Assembly: GCF_029840635.1 (NCBI RefSeq)
Contig: NZ_JAOCCU010000038.1
Coordinates: 1 to 59,217 of the forward strand
DNA: 59,217 bases
From: Mitsuaria sp. GD03876
GTDB taxonomy: Bacteria > Pseudomonadota > Gammaproteobacteria > Burkholderiales > Burkholderiaceae_C
Reading direction: 5' to 3'
Part shown: positions 12,894-22,213 of the stretch, piece by piece
Layout: every line of letters begins with the position of its first letter
Numbering within the stretch: the stretch's first letter is position 1
Notes under the pieces: generated by a model
Told to the model about the DNA's origin: nothing
The model's database searches: none
What the model saw: only the letters and a program-made list of their open reading frames with translations
Program-made: the position numbers and the translations under genes

Positions 12894-14819
12894 ATGTCGA
12901 ACATTTCCATCCAGCTGCCCGACGGCAGCAAACGCGAGTTCCCGCAACCGGTGACGGTGGCCGAAGTGGCCGCGTCGATCGGCACGGGCCTGGCCAAGGC
13001 CGCGCTGGCCGGCCGCGTCGGCACGGGCGAGAACGCCCGGCTCGTCGACACGAGCTTCCTCATCGACAAGGACACGGCGCTGGCCATCGTCACGGAGAAG
13101 GATCCGGACGGGCTGGAGGTGATACGCCACTCGACGGCCCACTTGCTGGCGTACGCGGTCAAGGAGCTGTTCCCCGACGCGCAGGTCACGATCGGCCCGG
13201 TCATCGAGCACGGCTTCTATTACGACTTCTCCTACAAGCGCCCGTTCACGCCCGAGGACCTCGCGGCGATCGAGGCCAAGATGGGCGAGCTCGCGAAGAA
13301 GGACGAGAAGGTGGTGCGCTCGGTGCTGCCGCGCGACGAGGCCGTCCAGTACTTCAAGGGCATCGGCGAGGCCTACAAGGCCGAGATCATCGCCAGCATC
13401 CCGGCCAATGAAGACGTCTCGCTGTACGCCGAAGGCGCCTTCACGGACCTGTGCCGCGGCCCGCACGTGCCGTCCACGGGCAAGCTGAAGTTCTTCAAGC
13501 TGATGAAGGTGGCCGGCGCCTACTGGCGCGGCGACCACCGCAACGAGCAGCTGCAGCGCATCTACGGCACGGCCTGGGCGACGAAGGACGACCTCGCGAA
13601 CTACCTGCGCATGCTCGAGGAAGCCGAGAAGCGCGACCATCGCAAGCTGGGCAAGGACCTGGAGCTGTTCCACATCGACGAACACGCGCCGGGCGTCGTG
13701 TTCTGGCATCCCAAGGGCTGGACGATCTGGCAGGAGGTCGAGCAGTACATGCGCCGCGTGTACCGCGACAACGGCTACCAGGAGGTCAAGGGCCCGCAGC
13801 TGCTGGACAAGACGCTGTGGGAGGCCACGGGCCACTGGGACAAGTACCGCGACAACATGTTCACGACGGAATCGGAGAAGCGCGACTACGCGCTCAAGCC
13901 GATGAACTGTCCCGGCCACATCCTGATCTTCAAGCACGGCATCAAGAGCTACCGCGACCTGCCGCTGCGCTTCGGCGAGTTCGGCCAGTGCCACCGCAAC
14001 GAACCCACGGGCGGCCTGCACGGGATCATGCGCGTGCGCGGCTTCACGCAGGACGACGGCCACATCTTCTGCACGGAAGACCAGATCCTGGCCGAGTGCG
14101 TTGCCTACACGGCGCTGCTGCAGAAGGTCTACAAGGACTTCGGCTTCGACAACATCATCTACAAGGTCGCGACGCGCCCCGAGGCGCGCATCGGTTCGGA
14201 CGAGGTCTGGGACAAGGCCGAGTTCGCGCTGATGGAGTCGCTGCGCGCCTCCGGCGTGGAGTTCATCATCGCCCCGGGCGACGGCGCCTTCTACGGCCCG
14301 AAGATCGAATACACGCTCAAGGACGCGATCGGCCGCCAGTGGCAGTGCGGGACGATGCAGGTCGATTTCTCGATGCCGGCGCGCCTGGGCGCCGAGTACG
14401 TCGGCGAGGACGGCGAGCGCAAGACGCCGGTCATGCTGCACCGCGCGATCGTCGGCAGCCTGGAGCGATTCATCGGCATCCTGATCGAGCAGCACGCCGG
14501 CGCGCTGCCCGTCTGGCTGGCCCCGACGCAGGTCGTGGTGGCCAATATCACGGATGCCCAATCGGACTACGTTTCCAGCATTGTGAAATCGCTGCAAAAA
14601 CAAGGGGTTAGGGTCCACGCAGATTTGCGCAACGAGAAGATCACGTATAAAATCCGCGAGCATTCGCTGCAAAAAGTGCCGTTCATCCTCGTTGTCGGTG
14701 ACAAGGAGAAGGCGAACGGGGCCGTCGCAGTGCGCGCCCGAGGCAACCAGGATCTGGGCGTGATGTCGCTGGAAGACTTCGCTTCGAAGCTCTCCCAAGC
14801 CATCGCGGACAAGGCCTGA
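12894..14819 (+). CDS. thrS: Threonyl-tRNA synthetase
   Basis: 641-aa class II aminoacyl-tRNA synthetase that charges tRNA-Thr. Domains: TGS (1-60), the second additional editing domain with [16 protein letters not shown] near 80-225, class II catalytic core (about 245-530), C-terminal anticodon-binding domain (about 540-641). Zinc-ligand Cys339 lies in KPMNCPGH. Length equals E. coli ThrRS. GGAG precedes the ATG. It heads the conserved thrS-infC-rpmI-rplT order and is preceded by a Thr-rich leader peptide and terminator. Confidence 0.98.
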   Translation: MSNISIQLPDGSKREFPQPVTVAEVAASIGTGLAKAALAGRVGTGENARLVDTSFLIDKDTALAIVTEKDPDGLEVIRHSTAHLLAYAVKELFPDAQVTIGPVIEHGFYYDFSYKRPFTPEDLAAIEAKMGELAKKDEKVVRSVLPRDEAVQYFKGIGEAYKAEIIASIPANEDVSLYAEGAFTDLCRGPHVPSTGKLKFFKLMKVAGAYWRGDHRNEQLQRIYGTAWATKDDLANYLRMLEEAEKRDHRKLGKDLELFHIDEHAPGVVFWHPKGWTIWQEVEQYMRRVYRDNGYQEVKGPQLLDKTLWEATGHWDKYRDNMFTTESEKRDYALKPMNCPGHILIFKHGIKSYRDLPLRFGEFGQCHRNEPTGGLHGIMRVRGFTQDDGHIFCTEDQILAECVAYTALLQKVYKDFGFDNIIYKVATRPEARIGSDEVWDKAEFALMESLRASGVEFIIAPGDGAFYGPKIEYTLKDAIGRQWQCGTMQVDFSMPARLGAEYVGEDGERKTPVMLHRAIVGSLERFIGILIEQHAGALPVWLAPTQVVVANITDAQSDYVSSIVKSLQKQGVRVHADLRNEKITYKIREHSLQKVPFILVVGDKEKANGAVAVRARGNQDLGVMSLEDFASKLSQAIADKA

Positions 14820-14886
14820 GTCGGGCGCTTTTTGCGTTTATTGATCACTTCGGACCCCTGCCAGGTCCCGTCGAAAGGTAACCACC

Positions 14887-15432
14887 ATCGCTACTTTTGC
14901 TGACCGTCGTGCGATTCCGGAGCGCAAGCACCGCCTGAACCGCGAAATCACTGCTTCCGAAGTCCGCCTGAATGGGCCCGAGAACGAGCCCATCGGCATC
15001 GTCTCGATCCAGGAAGCGCTCCGGATGGCCGGTGACCTGGACGTCGACCTGGTTGAAATTGCCGCCACGGCCGTCCCGCCGGTGTGCCGTCTCATGGACT
15101 ACGGCAAGTTCAAGTACCAGGAGCAGAAGCGCGCTGCGGAAGCCAAGTCCAAGCAGAAGGTCATCGAGGTCAAGGAAGTCAAGTTCCGTCCGGGCACGGA
15201 CGAAGGCGACTACCAGATCAAGATGCGCAACCTGCGCCGCTTCATCGCGGAGGACGGCGACAAGGGCAAGGTCACGCTGCGCTACCGCGGCCGCGAGATC
15301 ACCCACCAGGACATCGGCATGCGCATGCTCGAGCGCATCCGCGATGAACTGGCGGACGTGGCGGTGGTGGAGCACATGCCCAAGCTCGAGGGCCGTCAGA
15401 TGATCATGGTGCTCGCGCCGAAGAAGCGCTGA
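14887..15432 (+). CDS. infC: Translation initiation factor IF-3, ATC start codon
   Basis: 181-aa IF-3, which binds the 30S subunit and enforces start-codon and initiator-tRNA fidelity. The coding frame is full length only if it begins at ATC 14887 (then [20 protein letters not shown]). No ATG/GTG/TTG lies in frame between the thrS stop and this codon, and the next in-frame ATG (15025) would delete the first 46 residues, including the conserved LNREI...EVRLNGP segment. AAAGGT lies seven bases upstream of ATC. infC genes elsewhere use AUU/AUC/AUA, so that IF-3 represses its own synthesis. It lies 67 bases after thrS. Confidence 0.94.
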   Translation: MATFADRRAIPERKHRLNREITASEVRLNGPENEPIGIVSIQEALRMAGDLDVDLVEIAATAVPPVCRLMDYGKFKYQEQKRAAEAKSKQKVIEVKEVKFRPGTDEGDYQIKMRNLRRFIAEDGDKGKVTLRYRGREITHQDIGMRMLERIRDELADVAVVEHMPKLEGRQMIMVLAPKKR

Positions 15433-15449
15433 GCATCTGCGAGAATCCT

Positions 15450-15561
15450 GGCGGGGCCGGCAGGCCCCGCCTCAGTTTCAGCCCGCCGATCTGGTCGTCG
15501 GCGGGCTTATTAGTCTCCTGCAGGCCAGGCAAGTACTTCGGAATCCGGGGTCGCCTGCAGG
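15450..15561 (+). promoter_or_regulatory. Three consecutive hairpins in the infC-rpmI spacer
   Basis: The 151-base spacer holds three stems: GGCGGGGCC/GGCCCCGCC (15450-15458, 15463-15471); a perfect ten-base stem AGCCCGCCGA/TCGGCGGGCT (15480-15489, 15498-15507) followed by TATTAG; and CCTGCAGGC/GCCTGCAGG (15517-15525, 15553-15561) closing a 27-base loop just before the rpmI AAGGAG. In E. coli the same spacer carries the L20-binding autoregulatory structure. A similar role is inferred here from position; the second hairpin could act as a weak terminator. Confidence 0.55.
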
Positions 15562-15583
15562 GACGCACATAGAAGGAGCAGTC

Positions 15584-15787
15584 ATGCCCAAGATGAAGAC
15601 CAAGAGCAGCGCGAAAAAGCGTTTTCGCGTTCGTCCGGGTGGCACCGTCAAGCGCGGTCAGGCGTTCAAGCGCCACATCCTGACCAAGAAGACCACGAAG
15701 AACAAGCGCCACCTGCGTGGCTCGACGTCCGTGCATGAGACCAACATGGGCCACATCGCTGCGATGCTGCCCACTGCTGGCCTGTAA
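15584..15787 (+). CDS. rpmI: 50S ribosomal protein L35
   Basis: 67-aa L35 starting [20 protein letters not shown], with the strongly basic core [17 protein letters not shown] typical of the family, and normal length. AAGGAG lies five bases before the ATG. Located between infC and rplT, 25 bases before rplT, so the two are translated from one transcript, and the leader hairpins upstream probably control both. Confidence 0.98.
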   Translation: MPKMKTKSSAKKRFRVRPGGTVKRGQAFKRHILTKKTTKNKRHLRGSTSVHETNMGHIAAMLPTAGL

Positions 15788-15812
15788 TCCAAAGCTGTAA
15801 AGGAGATACAAC

Positions 15813-16169
15813 ATGCCTCGCGTCAAACGTGGTGTAACCGCACGTGCTCGTCACAAGAAGGTCCTGGCCCTGGCCAAGGGCTTCCGTGGTCGTCGCAAGA
15901 ACGTCTTCCGCATCGCCAAGCAGGCGGTGATGAAGGCGGGCCAGTACGCCTACCGTGACCGCCGTGCCAAGAAGCGCGTGTTCCGCCAGCTGTGGATTGC
16001 CCGTATCAACGCGGCAAGCCGTGGCCTGGGTCTGAGCTACAGCAAGTTCGTGGCCGGCCTGAAGAAGGCCCAGATCGACATCGACCGCAAGGTCCTGGCC
16101 GATCTCGCCGTCAACGATCCTGCTGGCTTTGCCAGCATCTTCGCCAAGGTGAAGGCCGCTCTGGCTTGA
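15813..16169 (+). CDS. rplT: 50S ribosomal protein L20
   Basis: 118-aa L20, a 23S rRNA-binding assembly protein. It begins [16 protein letters not shown], with the long basic N-terminal helix and the conserved [10 protein letters not shown] and [11 protein letters not shown] segments. Length is canonical. AAGGAG precedes the ATG. In enterobacteria L20 represses rpmI-rplT translation by binding the infC-rpmI region; the hairpins at 15450-15561 are the counterpart candidates. A terminator follows at 16244. Confidence 0.98.
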   Translation: MPRVKRGVTARARHKKVLALAKGFRGRRKNVFRIAKQAVMKAGQYAYRDRRAKKRVFRQLWIARINAASRGLGLSYSKFVAGLKKAQIDIDRKVLADLAVNDPAGFASIFAKVKAALA

Positions 16170-16243
16170 TAGCCATCGTCCGCTCGCGGGTGCTCGCCCG
16201 CGACGGACGGGCCGCCCCGGTCGCCCGGGGCAGCCGCTTTTCG

Positions 16244-16274
16244 AAGGCCGACACCCAGGTGTTCGGCCTTTTTT
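16244..16274 (+). terminator. Intrinsic terminator after rplT
   Basis: AAGGCCGACACC (16244-16255) pairs with GGTGTTCGGCCTT (16258-16270, one bulged T), followed immediately by a run of six T. It ends the thrS-infC-rpmI-rplT unit about 70 bases before pheS. No Phe-rich leader peptide lies before it, so I treat it as a terminator rather than a pheS attenuator. Confidence 0.8.
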
Positions 16275-16341
16275 CATTCCGGCGCGGTGGTGCGATGTTC
16301 GCCATCCGTCATTCCGCCACCGACCTCCAAGTCGCCCCGCG

Positions 16342-17379
16342 ATGAACGACCTCGATCAATTGCTGCAACAGGCCGCCGGCGAATTCGCCGCCGCCACGAC
16401 TCCCGCTGACCTGGAGAACGCCAAGGCCCGATTCCTGGGCAAGACCGGCCAGGTCACCGAGCTGATGAAGGGCATGGCCAGTCTGCCGGTCGAGGAGAAG
16501 AAGACCCGCGGCGCGCAGATCAACCAGTTGAAGCAGGGCATCGAGGCCGCGCTGACCGCGCGCCGCCAGGCGCTGGCGGACGCCGAGCTCGACAAGCAGC
16601 TCAAGGCCGAGGCGCTGGACGTCACCTTGCCCGGCCGCCAGCGCGGCACCGGCGGCCTGCACCCGATCACGCGCGCGATGGAGCGGATCGAGGCGATCTT
16701 CGGCTCGATGGGCTTCGACGTCGCCGACGGTCCCGAGATCGAGAACGACTGGTTCAACTTCACCGCGCTGAACACGCCGGAGGACCATCCGGCGCGCTCG
16801 ATGCACGACACCTTCTACATCGAAGGGGGTCATGTCTTGCGCACCCACACCAGCCCGATGCAGATCCGCTACGCGGTGCAGCACGTCAAGCGGCACAAGG
16901 CGCTGATCGACGCCGGCCAGCCGATGCCCGAGATCCGCGTGATCGCGCCGGGCCGCACCTACCGCGTCGACAGCGACGCGACGCATTCGCCGATGTTCCA
17001 CCAGGTCGAGGGCCTGTGGGTCGGCGAGAACATCAGCTTCAAGGACCTCAAGTCCGTCTACGTGAACTTCATGCAGCAGTTCTTCGAGACGACGGACATG
17101 GAGATCCGTTTCCGCCCCAGCTACTTCCCCTTCACCGAGCCCAGCGCCGAGATCGACATGATGTTCGGCTCCGGGCCGCTCAAGGGCCGCTGGCTGGAGG
17201 TCTCCGGCTCCGGCCAGGTGCATCCGCAGGTGATCCGCAACATGGGCCTCGATCCCGAGCGCTACATCGGCTTCGCCTTCGGCTCGGGCATCGACCGCCT
17301 GGCCATGCTGCGCTACGGCGTCAACGACCTGCGCCTGTTCTTCGACGGCGACCTGCGCTTCCTGTCGCAGTTCAAGTAA
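16342..17379 (+). CDS. pheS: Phenylalanyl-tRNA synthetase alpha subunit
   Basis: 345-aa alpha subunit of the heterotetrameric PheRS. An N-terminal coiled-coil arm (about 1-90) is followed by the class II catalytic core, with motif 1 region [19 protein letters not shown], the HTSPMQIRY segment, motif 2 (FHQVEGLWV) and motif 3 ([17 protein letters not shown]). It starts with a weak ribosome binding site and is followed by pheT after 39 bases, with which it must assemble. Confidence 0.97.
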   Translation: MNDLDQLLQQAAGEFAAATTPADLENAKARFLGKTGQVTELMKGMASLPVEEKKTRGAQINQLKQGIEAALTARRQALADAELDKQLKAEALDVTLPGRQRGTGGLHPITRAMERIEAIFGSMGFDVADGPEIENDWFNFTALNTPEDHPARSMHDTFYIEGGHVLRTHTSPMQIRYAVQHVKRHKALIDAGQPMPEIRVIAPGRTYRVDSDATHSPMFHQVEGLWVGENISFKDLKSVYVNFMQQFFETTDMEIRFRPSYFPFTEPSAEIDMMFGSGPLKGRWLEVSGSGQVHPQVIRNMGLDPERYIGFAFGSGIDRLAMLRYGVNDLRLFFDGDLRFLSQFK

Positions 17380-17418
17380 GCCCTGTCGTCGGTCGCCTAG
17401 AGAGCAAGAGAGAAACAC

Positions 17419-19833
17419 ATGCAATTCCCTGAAAGCTGGCTGCGGGCCTTCTGCAATCCCGCGCTGAACACGCAAGAACTGGCCGAGCTGCTGACGATGT
17501 CCGGCCTGGAGGTCGAGGAACTGCGCCCGGTGGCGCCGCCGTTCCACGGCATCGTCGTGGCCGAGATCGTCGAGGCCGCGCAGCATCCGGACGCCGACCG
17601 CCTGCGCGTGTGCAAGGTCAACGCCGGCGGCCCCGAGCTGCTGCAGATCGTCTGCGGCGCGCCGAACGCGCGTGTCGGCATCCGCGTGCCGCTGGCCACG
17701 ATCGGCGCCGAGCTGCCGCCGGGCGAGGACGGCAAGCCGTTCAAGATCGGCAAGGGCAAGCTGCGCGGCGTCGAGAGCTTCGGCATGCTGTGCTCGGCGC
17801 GCGAGCTCAAGCTGGCCGAGGACCATGGCGGCCTGCTCGAGCTGGCCGCCGACGCGCCGATCGGCGAGGACATCCGCAAGCACCTGAACCTGGACGACAC
17901 GCTGTTCACGCTGAAGCTGACGCCGAACCTGGCGCACGCGCTGAGCGTGTACGGCATCGCGCGCGAGGTCGCCGCGCTGACCGGCGCGCCGCTGATCGCG
18001 CCGGAGATCCAGCCCGCCGCCGTCGCCAACGACGCGAAGCTGCCGGTGCGCATCGAGGCCGCCGACCTGTGCGGCCGCTTCTCGGGCCGCGTGATCCGCG
18101 ACGTCGACACGACCGCGAAGACGCCGCAGTGGATGGTCGACCGCCTGGCCCGCTGCGGCCAGCGCTCGGTGTCGCCGCTGGTGGACATCTCGAACTACGT
18201 GATGTTCGAGCTGGGCCGTCCGTCGCACATCTTCGACCTCGACAAGATCCACGGCGAGCTGATCGTCCGTTGGGGCCAGGCCGGCGAGCAGCTCAAGCTG
18301 CTGAACGGCAACACCATCGAGGTCGACGGCAGCGTCGGCGTGATCGCGGACCGCGAGCAGGTCGAGTCGCTGGCCGGCATCATGGGCGGCGACGCCACCG
18401 CCGTGTCCGACGACACGAAGCACATCTATGTCGAGGCCGCGTTCTGGTGGCCCAAGGCGGTGATGGGACGTTCGCGCCGCTTCAACTTCTCGACCGACGC
18501 CGGTCATCGCTTCGAGCGCGGTGTCGATCCGGCCGGCACCGTCGACCACATCGAACGCATCACGGCGCTGATCCAGTCGATCTGCGGCGGCGAGGCGGGT
18601 CCGATGGACGACCAGACCACGCAGTTGCCCGAGCGCAAGCCGGTCGCGCTGCGCGTCGAGCGCGCGGCCAAGATCATCGGCATGCCGCTGACGCAGGCCG
18701 ATTGCGAAGGCGTCTTCACCCGCCTGGGCCTGCCGTTCACGTCCGCGCCGGGCGTGATCACCGTGACGCCGCCGTCGTTCCGCTTCGACCTCCAGATCGA
18801 GGAAGACCTGATCGAGGAAGTCATCCGCGTGCTCGGTTATCCGAAGCTGCCGTCGACGCCGCCGCTGGCGCCGGTGGTGGGCAAGGTGCGCACCGAGTCG
18901 CGCCGCGCGACGCATGCGCTGCGCCACGCGATGGCGGGGCAGGGCTACTTCGAGACGATCAACTTCAGCTTCGTCGAGGCGCGCTGGGAGCAGGAGCTCG
19001 CCGGCAACGCCAATCCGATCCAGCTGCTGAACCCGATCGCCGCGCCGCTGGCGGTGATGCGCTCGTCGCTGATGGGCTCGCTGGTCCAGGTCTTGCGCCA
19101 CAACCTGTCGCGCAAGGCGCCGCGGGTGCGCGTGTTCGAGATCGGCCGCGTGTTCCTGCGCGACGCGTCGGTGCGGGAAAGCGACACCACGATCGCCGGC
19201 ATCGACCAGCCGATGCGCCTGGCCGGCCTGGCCTGGGGCCCGGCGGACCAGCAGCAGTGGGCGCAGAAGGACCGCGCGGTCGACTTCTTCGACGTGAAGG
19301 GCGACCTGGAAGCGCTGTTCGCGCCCCGCGCGCTGACCTTCGAGGCGGCGGAGCATCCCGCGCTGCATCCGGGCCGCAGCGCGCGCGTGCTGTTGGACGG
19401 CGAGGCGATCGGCGTGGTCGGCGAGCTGCATCCGAAGTGGCGCCAGGGCTACGAGCTGCCGTCGGCGCCGGTGCTGTTCGAGCTGTCGCTGGACGCGGTG
19501 CTGGCGCGCACGCTGCCGCAGGGCAAGGGCGTGCCGCGCCTGCAGGCGGTGCAACGCGATCTGGCGCTGATCGTCAATGAGCAAGTGACCTACGCCTCCC
19601 TCATGCGGGCGATCGAATCCAGCGGCGAAGCCCTGGTACGCTCTGCGCGTTTGTTCGACGTCTTCAAGCCCGCCCAACCGACGGCGGAACTGAAGGCCGG
19701 CGAACGCAGCCTGGCCGTGCGCCTGGAGCTGCTCGATGACGAGAACACGCTGACCGACGAACGCATCGAGCAGGCGGTGGCGAAGGTGGTGACGGCGCTG
19801 GGCGAGAGCCTCGGCGCACGTCTGCGGGGCTGA
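17419..19833 (+). CDS. pheT: Phenylalanyl-tRNA synthetase beta subunit
   Basis: 804-aa beta subunit of PheRS. Domains in order: tRNA-binding OB fold (about 40-150, [15 protein letters not shown]), B3/B4 editing domain (about 210-390, [13 protein letters not shown] and [12 protein letters not shown]), B5 domain, catalytic-like module (about 480-690), and the C-terminal ferredoxin-fold anticodon-binding domain (about 710-804, [15 protein letters not shown]). Canonical length. It is cotranscribed with pheS and followed after 16 bases by ihfA, the usual proteobacterial order. Confidence 0.97.
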   Translation: MQFPESWLRAFCNPALNTQELAELLTMSGLEVEELRPVAPPFHGIVVAEIVEAAQHPDADRLRVCKVNAGGPELLQIVCGAPNARVGIRVPLATIGAELPPGEDGKPFKIGKGKLRGVESFGMLCSARELKLAEDHGGLLELAADAPIGEDIRKHLNLDDTLFTLKLTPNLAHALSVYGIAREVAALTGAPLIAPEIQPAAVANDAKLPVRIEAADLCGRFSGRVIRDVDTTAKTPQWMVDRLARCGQRSVSPLVDISNYVMFELGRPSHIFDLDKIHGELIVRWGQAGEQLKLLNGNTIEVDGSVGVIADREQVESLAGIMGGDATAVSDDTKHIYVEAAFWWPKAVMGRSRRFNFSTDAGHRFERGVDPAGTVDHIERITALIQSICGGEAGPMDDQTTQLPERKPVALRVERAAKIIGMPLTQADCEGVFTRLGLPFTSAPGVITVTPPSFRFDLQIEEDLIEEVIRVLGYPKLPSTPPLAPVVGKVRTESRRATHALRHAMAGQGYFETINFSFVEARWEQELAGNANPIQLLNPIAAPLAVMRSSLMGSLVQVLRHNLSRKAPRVRVFEIGRVFLRDASVRESDTTIAGIDQPMRLAGLAWGPADQQQWAQKDRAVDFFDVKGDLEALFAPRALTFEAAEHPALHPGRSARVLLDGEAIGVVGELHPKWRQGYELPSAPVLFELSLDAVLARTLPQGKGVPRLQAVQRDLALIVNEQVTYASLMRAIESSGEALVRSARLFDVFKPAQPTAELKAGERSLAVRLELLDDENTLTDERIEQAVAKVVTALGESLGARLRG

Positions 19834-19849
19834 GGGGAGGGGAGGACAC

Positions 19850-20215
19850 ATGAGCGATGACGATCTGAAGGAGCAGGCGCGCGTGCTGCTCGGCAGCCTG
19901 GAGACGCCCACGCTGACCAAGGCCGAGCTGGCGGAGCTGCTGTTCGACAAGCTCGGGCTGAACAAGCGCGAGTCCAAGGACATGGTCGAGGCCTTCTTCG
20001 ACATCATTCATCAGAGCCTGTCCAGCGGCCGCGAGGTGAAGCTGTCGGGCTTCGGCAACTTCAACATCCGGCGCAAGGCGCCCAGACCGGGCCGCAACCC
20101 GCGCACCGGCGAAGCGATCCCCATCAAGGCCCGCAACGTCGTGACGTTTCATGCGAGTCACAAATTGAAAGAAGCCGTCCAAGGCAACACGCCTTCGGGT
20201 GGTGACTTCGAGTAG
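19850..20215 (+). CDS. ihfA: Integration host factor alpha subunit
   Basis: 121-aa DNA-bending protein of the HU/IHF family. The DNA-binding arm shows [29 protein letters not shown] and the core has [30 protein letters not shown] (both quoted in pieces by position 38-67 and about 80-105). The N-terminus is about 15-20 residues longer than E. coli IhfA. GGGGAGG lies upstream of the ATG. IHF alpha functions as a heterodimer with IhfB in nucleoid structure, recombination and sigma-54 promoter activation. It follows pheT, as in most proteobacteria. Confidence 0.95.
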   Translation: MSDDDLKEQARVLLGSLETPTLTKAELAELLFDKLGLNKRESKDMVEAFFDIIHQSLSSGREVKLSGFGNFNIRRKAPRPGRNPRTGEAIPIKARNVVTFHASHKLKEAVQGNTPSGGDFE

Positions 20216-20255
20216 AGTCTGACCCTTCCCGCCGCCGCCGGAGCCGCTGATCCCC

Positions 20256-20723
20256 ATGGACGTCCAGCTTCCCGCCATTCCCGCCAAGCGCTACTTCACC
20301 ATCGGTGAGGTGAGCGAGCTGTGCGGCGTGAAGCCCTATGTCCTGCGGTATTGGGAACAGGAATTCACGCAGCTCAAGCCGATGAAGCGCCGGGGCAACC
20401 GGCGCTACTACCAGCACCATGAAGTGCTGCTGATCCGCCGCATCCGTGACCTGCTCTACGACCAGGGCTTCACCATCAGCGGCGCGCGCAATCAACTGAT
20501 CGACACCACCCACGCGGGTGCCGGCTCGAGCGCGCAGGAGTTCCGTGCCGAGGCGATCGCCGCCGCGCAGCTGGAGCAGTTCCGCGAGCACCGCGAGGTC
20601 GCGCGCGCGCTGGCCGCCGACGTGGCGGACGGTGCCGCGCACACCAGCGTCACGCTCGAGAAACTGACGCTGGAGCAGGTGCGGGATGAATTGATGGCGA
20701 TTCGAGAGAGTTTGCTTGCCTGA
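20256..20723 (+). CDS. MerR family transcriptional regulator
   Basis: 155-aa regulator with an N-terminal MerR winged-helix domain (YFTIGEVSELCGVKPYVLRYW, about residues 12-32, then RRGNRRYYQHHEVLLIRRIRDLLYDQG). A C-terminal helical region lacks the cysteine metal-binding motifs of MerR/CueR/ZntR. A MerR-like gene of this kind is commonly found immediately after ihfA in beta- and gammaproteobacteria; its ligand and targets are not known to me. The tRNA-Pro gene begins 34 bases after its stop, and the tRNA promoter probably overlaps the end of this gene. Confidence 0.9.
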   Translation: MDVQLPAIPAKRYFTIGEVSELCGVKPYVLRYWEQEFTQLKPMKRRGNRRYYQHHEVLLIRRIRDLLYDQGFTISGARNQLIDTTHAGAGSSAQEFRAEAIAAAQLEQFREHREVARALAADVADGAAHTSVTLEKLTLEQVRDELMAIRESLLA

Positions 20724-20745
20724 GCGCAGAAATTGCGTATAGAAT
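20716..20745 (+). promoter_or_regulatory. Candidate promoter of tRNA-Pro
   Basis: TTGCCT (20716-20721) and TAGAAT (20740-20745) are separated by 18 bases and overlap the MerR gene stop; the -10 ends 12 bases before the tRNA. This is a match to sigma-70 elements only. Confidence 0.45.
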
Positions 20746-20757
20746 CTGAGGCTTCGT

Positions 20758-20834
20758 CGGGGTGTAGCGCAGCCTGGTAGCGCACTTGCATGGGGTGCAA
20801 GGGGTCGCGAGTTCGAATCCCGCCACCCCGACCA
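20758..20834 (+). tRNA. tRNA-Pro (anticodon GGG)
   Basis: 77-base cloverleaf with acceptor stem CGGGGTG/CACCCCG, a D-arm with AGCCTGGTAGCGC, an anticodon stem CTTGC/GCAAG around the loop ATGGGGT (anticodon GGG), a T-loop TTCGAAT and an encoded CCA end. An intrinsic terminator follows 19 bases later. Confidence 0.96.
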
Positions 20835-22097
20835 TTAATAAGAAGAACCAAGAAGCCCGGTACCGCAAGGTGCCGGGCTTTTTGCTTTGGGGCCGAGCCC
20901 CATCCAGGGGCGAAGCAGGTCGATGCGCATCGCCAGTCCCGCGGCGATCGCGCAGGCCGCCACCGTGATCGCCACGACGGCGCTGGCTTCCAGCGCCAGC
21001 GGCCACTGCAGCGGCGCGAGCAGGTGCCCGGCAATGACCGTCGCCGTCTGGTGAACGAGATAGAACGGGAACACCGCCAGCGTCAGCCAGCGCAACTGCG
21101 GGGAATCGCGCCCGGACAGCCACTGGCGACCGAAGCCCAGCACCGCCACGATCGGCAGCCACTGCTTGCCGGCATTGAGCGCGCGCAGCGCCATCAGCAG
21201 CGCCTCGGGGAAGTCGTCGCCATGCGCCGCGCGCCAGGCGTCCGTGATCTGCGACGAGCCCAGGTGGACGACGACATAAGCGACCAGCGCGATCCAGCGC
21301 AACCGCCGCGCGGCCTCCCAGGCGCCGTGCCGGTCTTCACGCGTTCCGAACAGCGCGAAGCCGAGCACGAACATCCCGACGTACACGCCGTGCTGGTACC
21401 AGTCGTGGACGAGGTCATGCGTCGCCGGGAATCGATCGAGCAGGTGCTGGCGCAGCAGCGCGAACAGCAGCCACGGCACCCACAGCAGCCGGCCGCCCGA
21501 CACGAGCCGCCCCCAGCCCGGGGCGGCCAGCCATCGCCGCGCGGCTGGAACGCGAAGCATCGCCAGCACCACCGCCGTGTACGCCCACAGGTAGGGCAGG
21601 AACCACAGGTGGTTCCAGGTTGGCAGCCGCAGGCAGTCATTGCCGCGGCAAAAGCCGTGATACGCCTGGAAGTAGAGGGTCAGGAAGTCCAGATAGCTGC
21701 CGCCGTAGCCCAGCTTCTCGACGACCTCCAGGTAGGACTGCGGCGGCACGATCACCGCCATCCCGAACAGCAGCGGCAACAGCAGCCGCTTGCTGCGGGT
21801 GGCGAGCAAGGCGCCAACGCCGCCGGCGGGACGGGCGCCGACGGCACGTTCGGCCATCAACGCGGTCGCGGCGCCCGAGATCAGGAACAGCAGCGACATC
21901 CGCCACGGGTTCAGCCACAGCATCCAGGCCTCCAGCGCCGGGACGAGCCGCGGCGACTTCACGTGCCAGTCCCAGCTCACGTAGAACATGCCCGAGTGAT
22001 AGAGGATCAGCAGCCCGAAGGCGAGGACGCGCAGCCAGTCCAGCTCGGTGAGGCGGGACGCGGGCGAGGGCGCGGAGAAGGGGGATGTGGCGTTCAT
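20835..22097 (-). CDS. Acyltransferase 3 family integral membrane protein
   Basis: 420-aa polytopic membrane protein with about ten transmembrane segments. Hallmarks of the acyltransferase-3/OpgC-like superfamily: N-terminal RLTELDWLRVLAFGLLILYH with the conserved R and H, then the MSLLFLISG segment and WFLPYLW. Such proteins O-acylate periplasmic glucans, polysaccharides or lipids; the acceptor here is unknown. Its 3' end reads through the tRNA-Pro terminator and stops next to the tRNA, so the last 15 or so residues (AKSPAPCGTGLLGSSY) are hairpin-derived. It is divergent from the LytTR gene. Confidence 0.88.
   Translation of the reverse strand: MNATSPFSAPSPASRLTELDWLRVLAFGLLILYHSGMFYVSWDWHVKSPRLVPALEAWMLWLNPWRMSLLFLISGAATALMAERAVGARPAGGVGALLATRSKRLLLPLLFGMAVIVPPQSYLEVVEKLGYGGSYLDFLTLYFQAYHGFCRGNDCLRLPTWNHLWFLPYLWAYTAVVLAMLRVPAARRWLAAPGWGRLVSGGRLLWVPWLLFALLRQHLLDRFPATHDLVHDWYQHGVYVGMFVLGFALFGTREDRHGAWEAARRLRWIALVAYVVVHLGSSQITDAWRAAHGDDFPEALLMALRALNAGKQWLPIVAVLGFGRQWLSGRDSPQLRWLTLAVFPFYLVHQTATVIAGHLLAPLQWPLALEASAVVAITVAACAIAAGLAMRIDLLRPWMGLGPKAKSPAPCGTGLLGSSY
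20853..20883. terminator. Intrinsic terminator after tRNA-Pro
   Basis: AAGCCCGGTACC (20853-20864) and GGTGCCGGGCTT (20869-20880) form a 12-base stem (one G-T wobble) with a GCAA tetraloop, followed by T-rich sequence. It terminates tRNA-Pro and lies inside the last codons of the convergent acyltransferase gene. Confidence 0.88.
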
Positions 22098-22213
22098 GGG
22101 GCGCCAGCTTCGTCGCCCGTCGCCGTGCCGAGGAAGGAATGTGACGAGCCGCCCCCGCGCGGTGACGATCCGCCCCGTCCCCGGGGCGGTCCGCGCCCCT
22201 ACACTGCGCCGCC

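Noticed and set aside
15025-15432. infC starting at the first ATG
   Set aside because: It would remove the conserved N-terminal 46 residues and has no ribosome binding site; ATC at 14887 fits better.
16170-16341. Phe leader-peptide attenuator before pheS, as in E. coli pheM
   Set aside because: A terminator is present, but no short ORF enriched in Phe codons and no alternative pairing was found.
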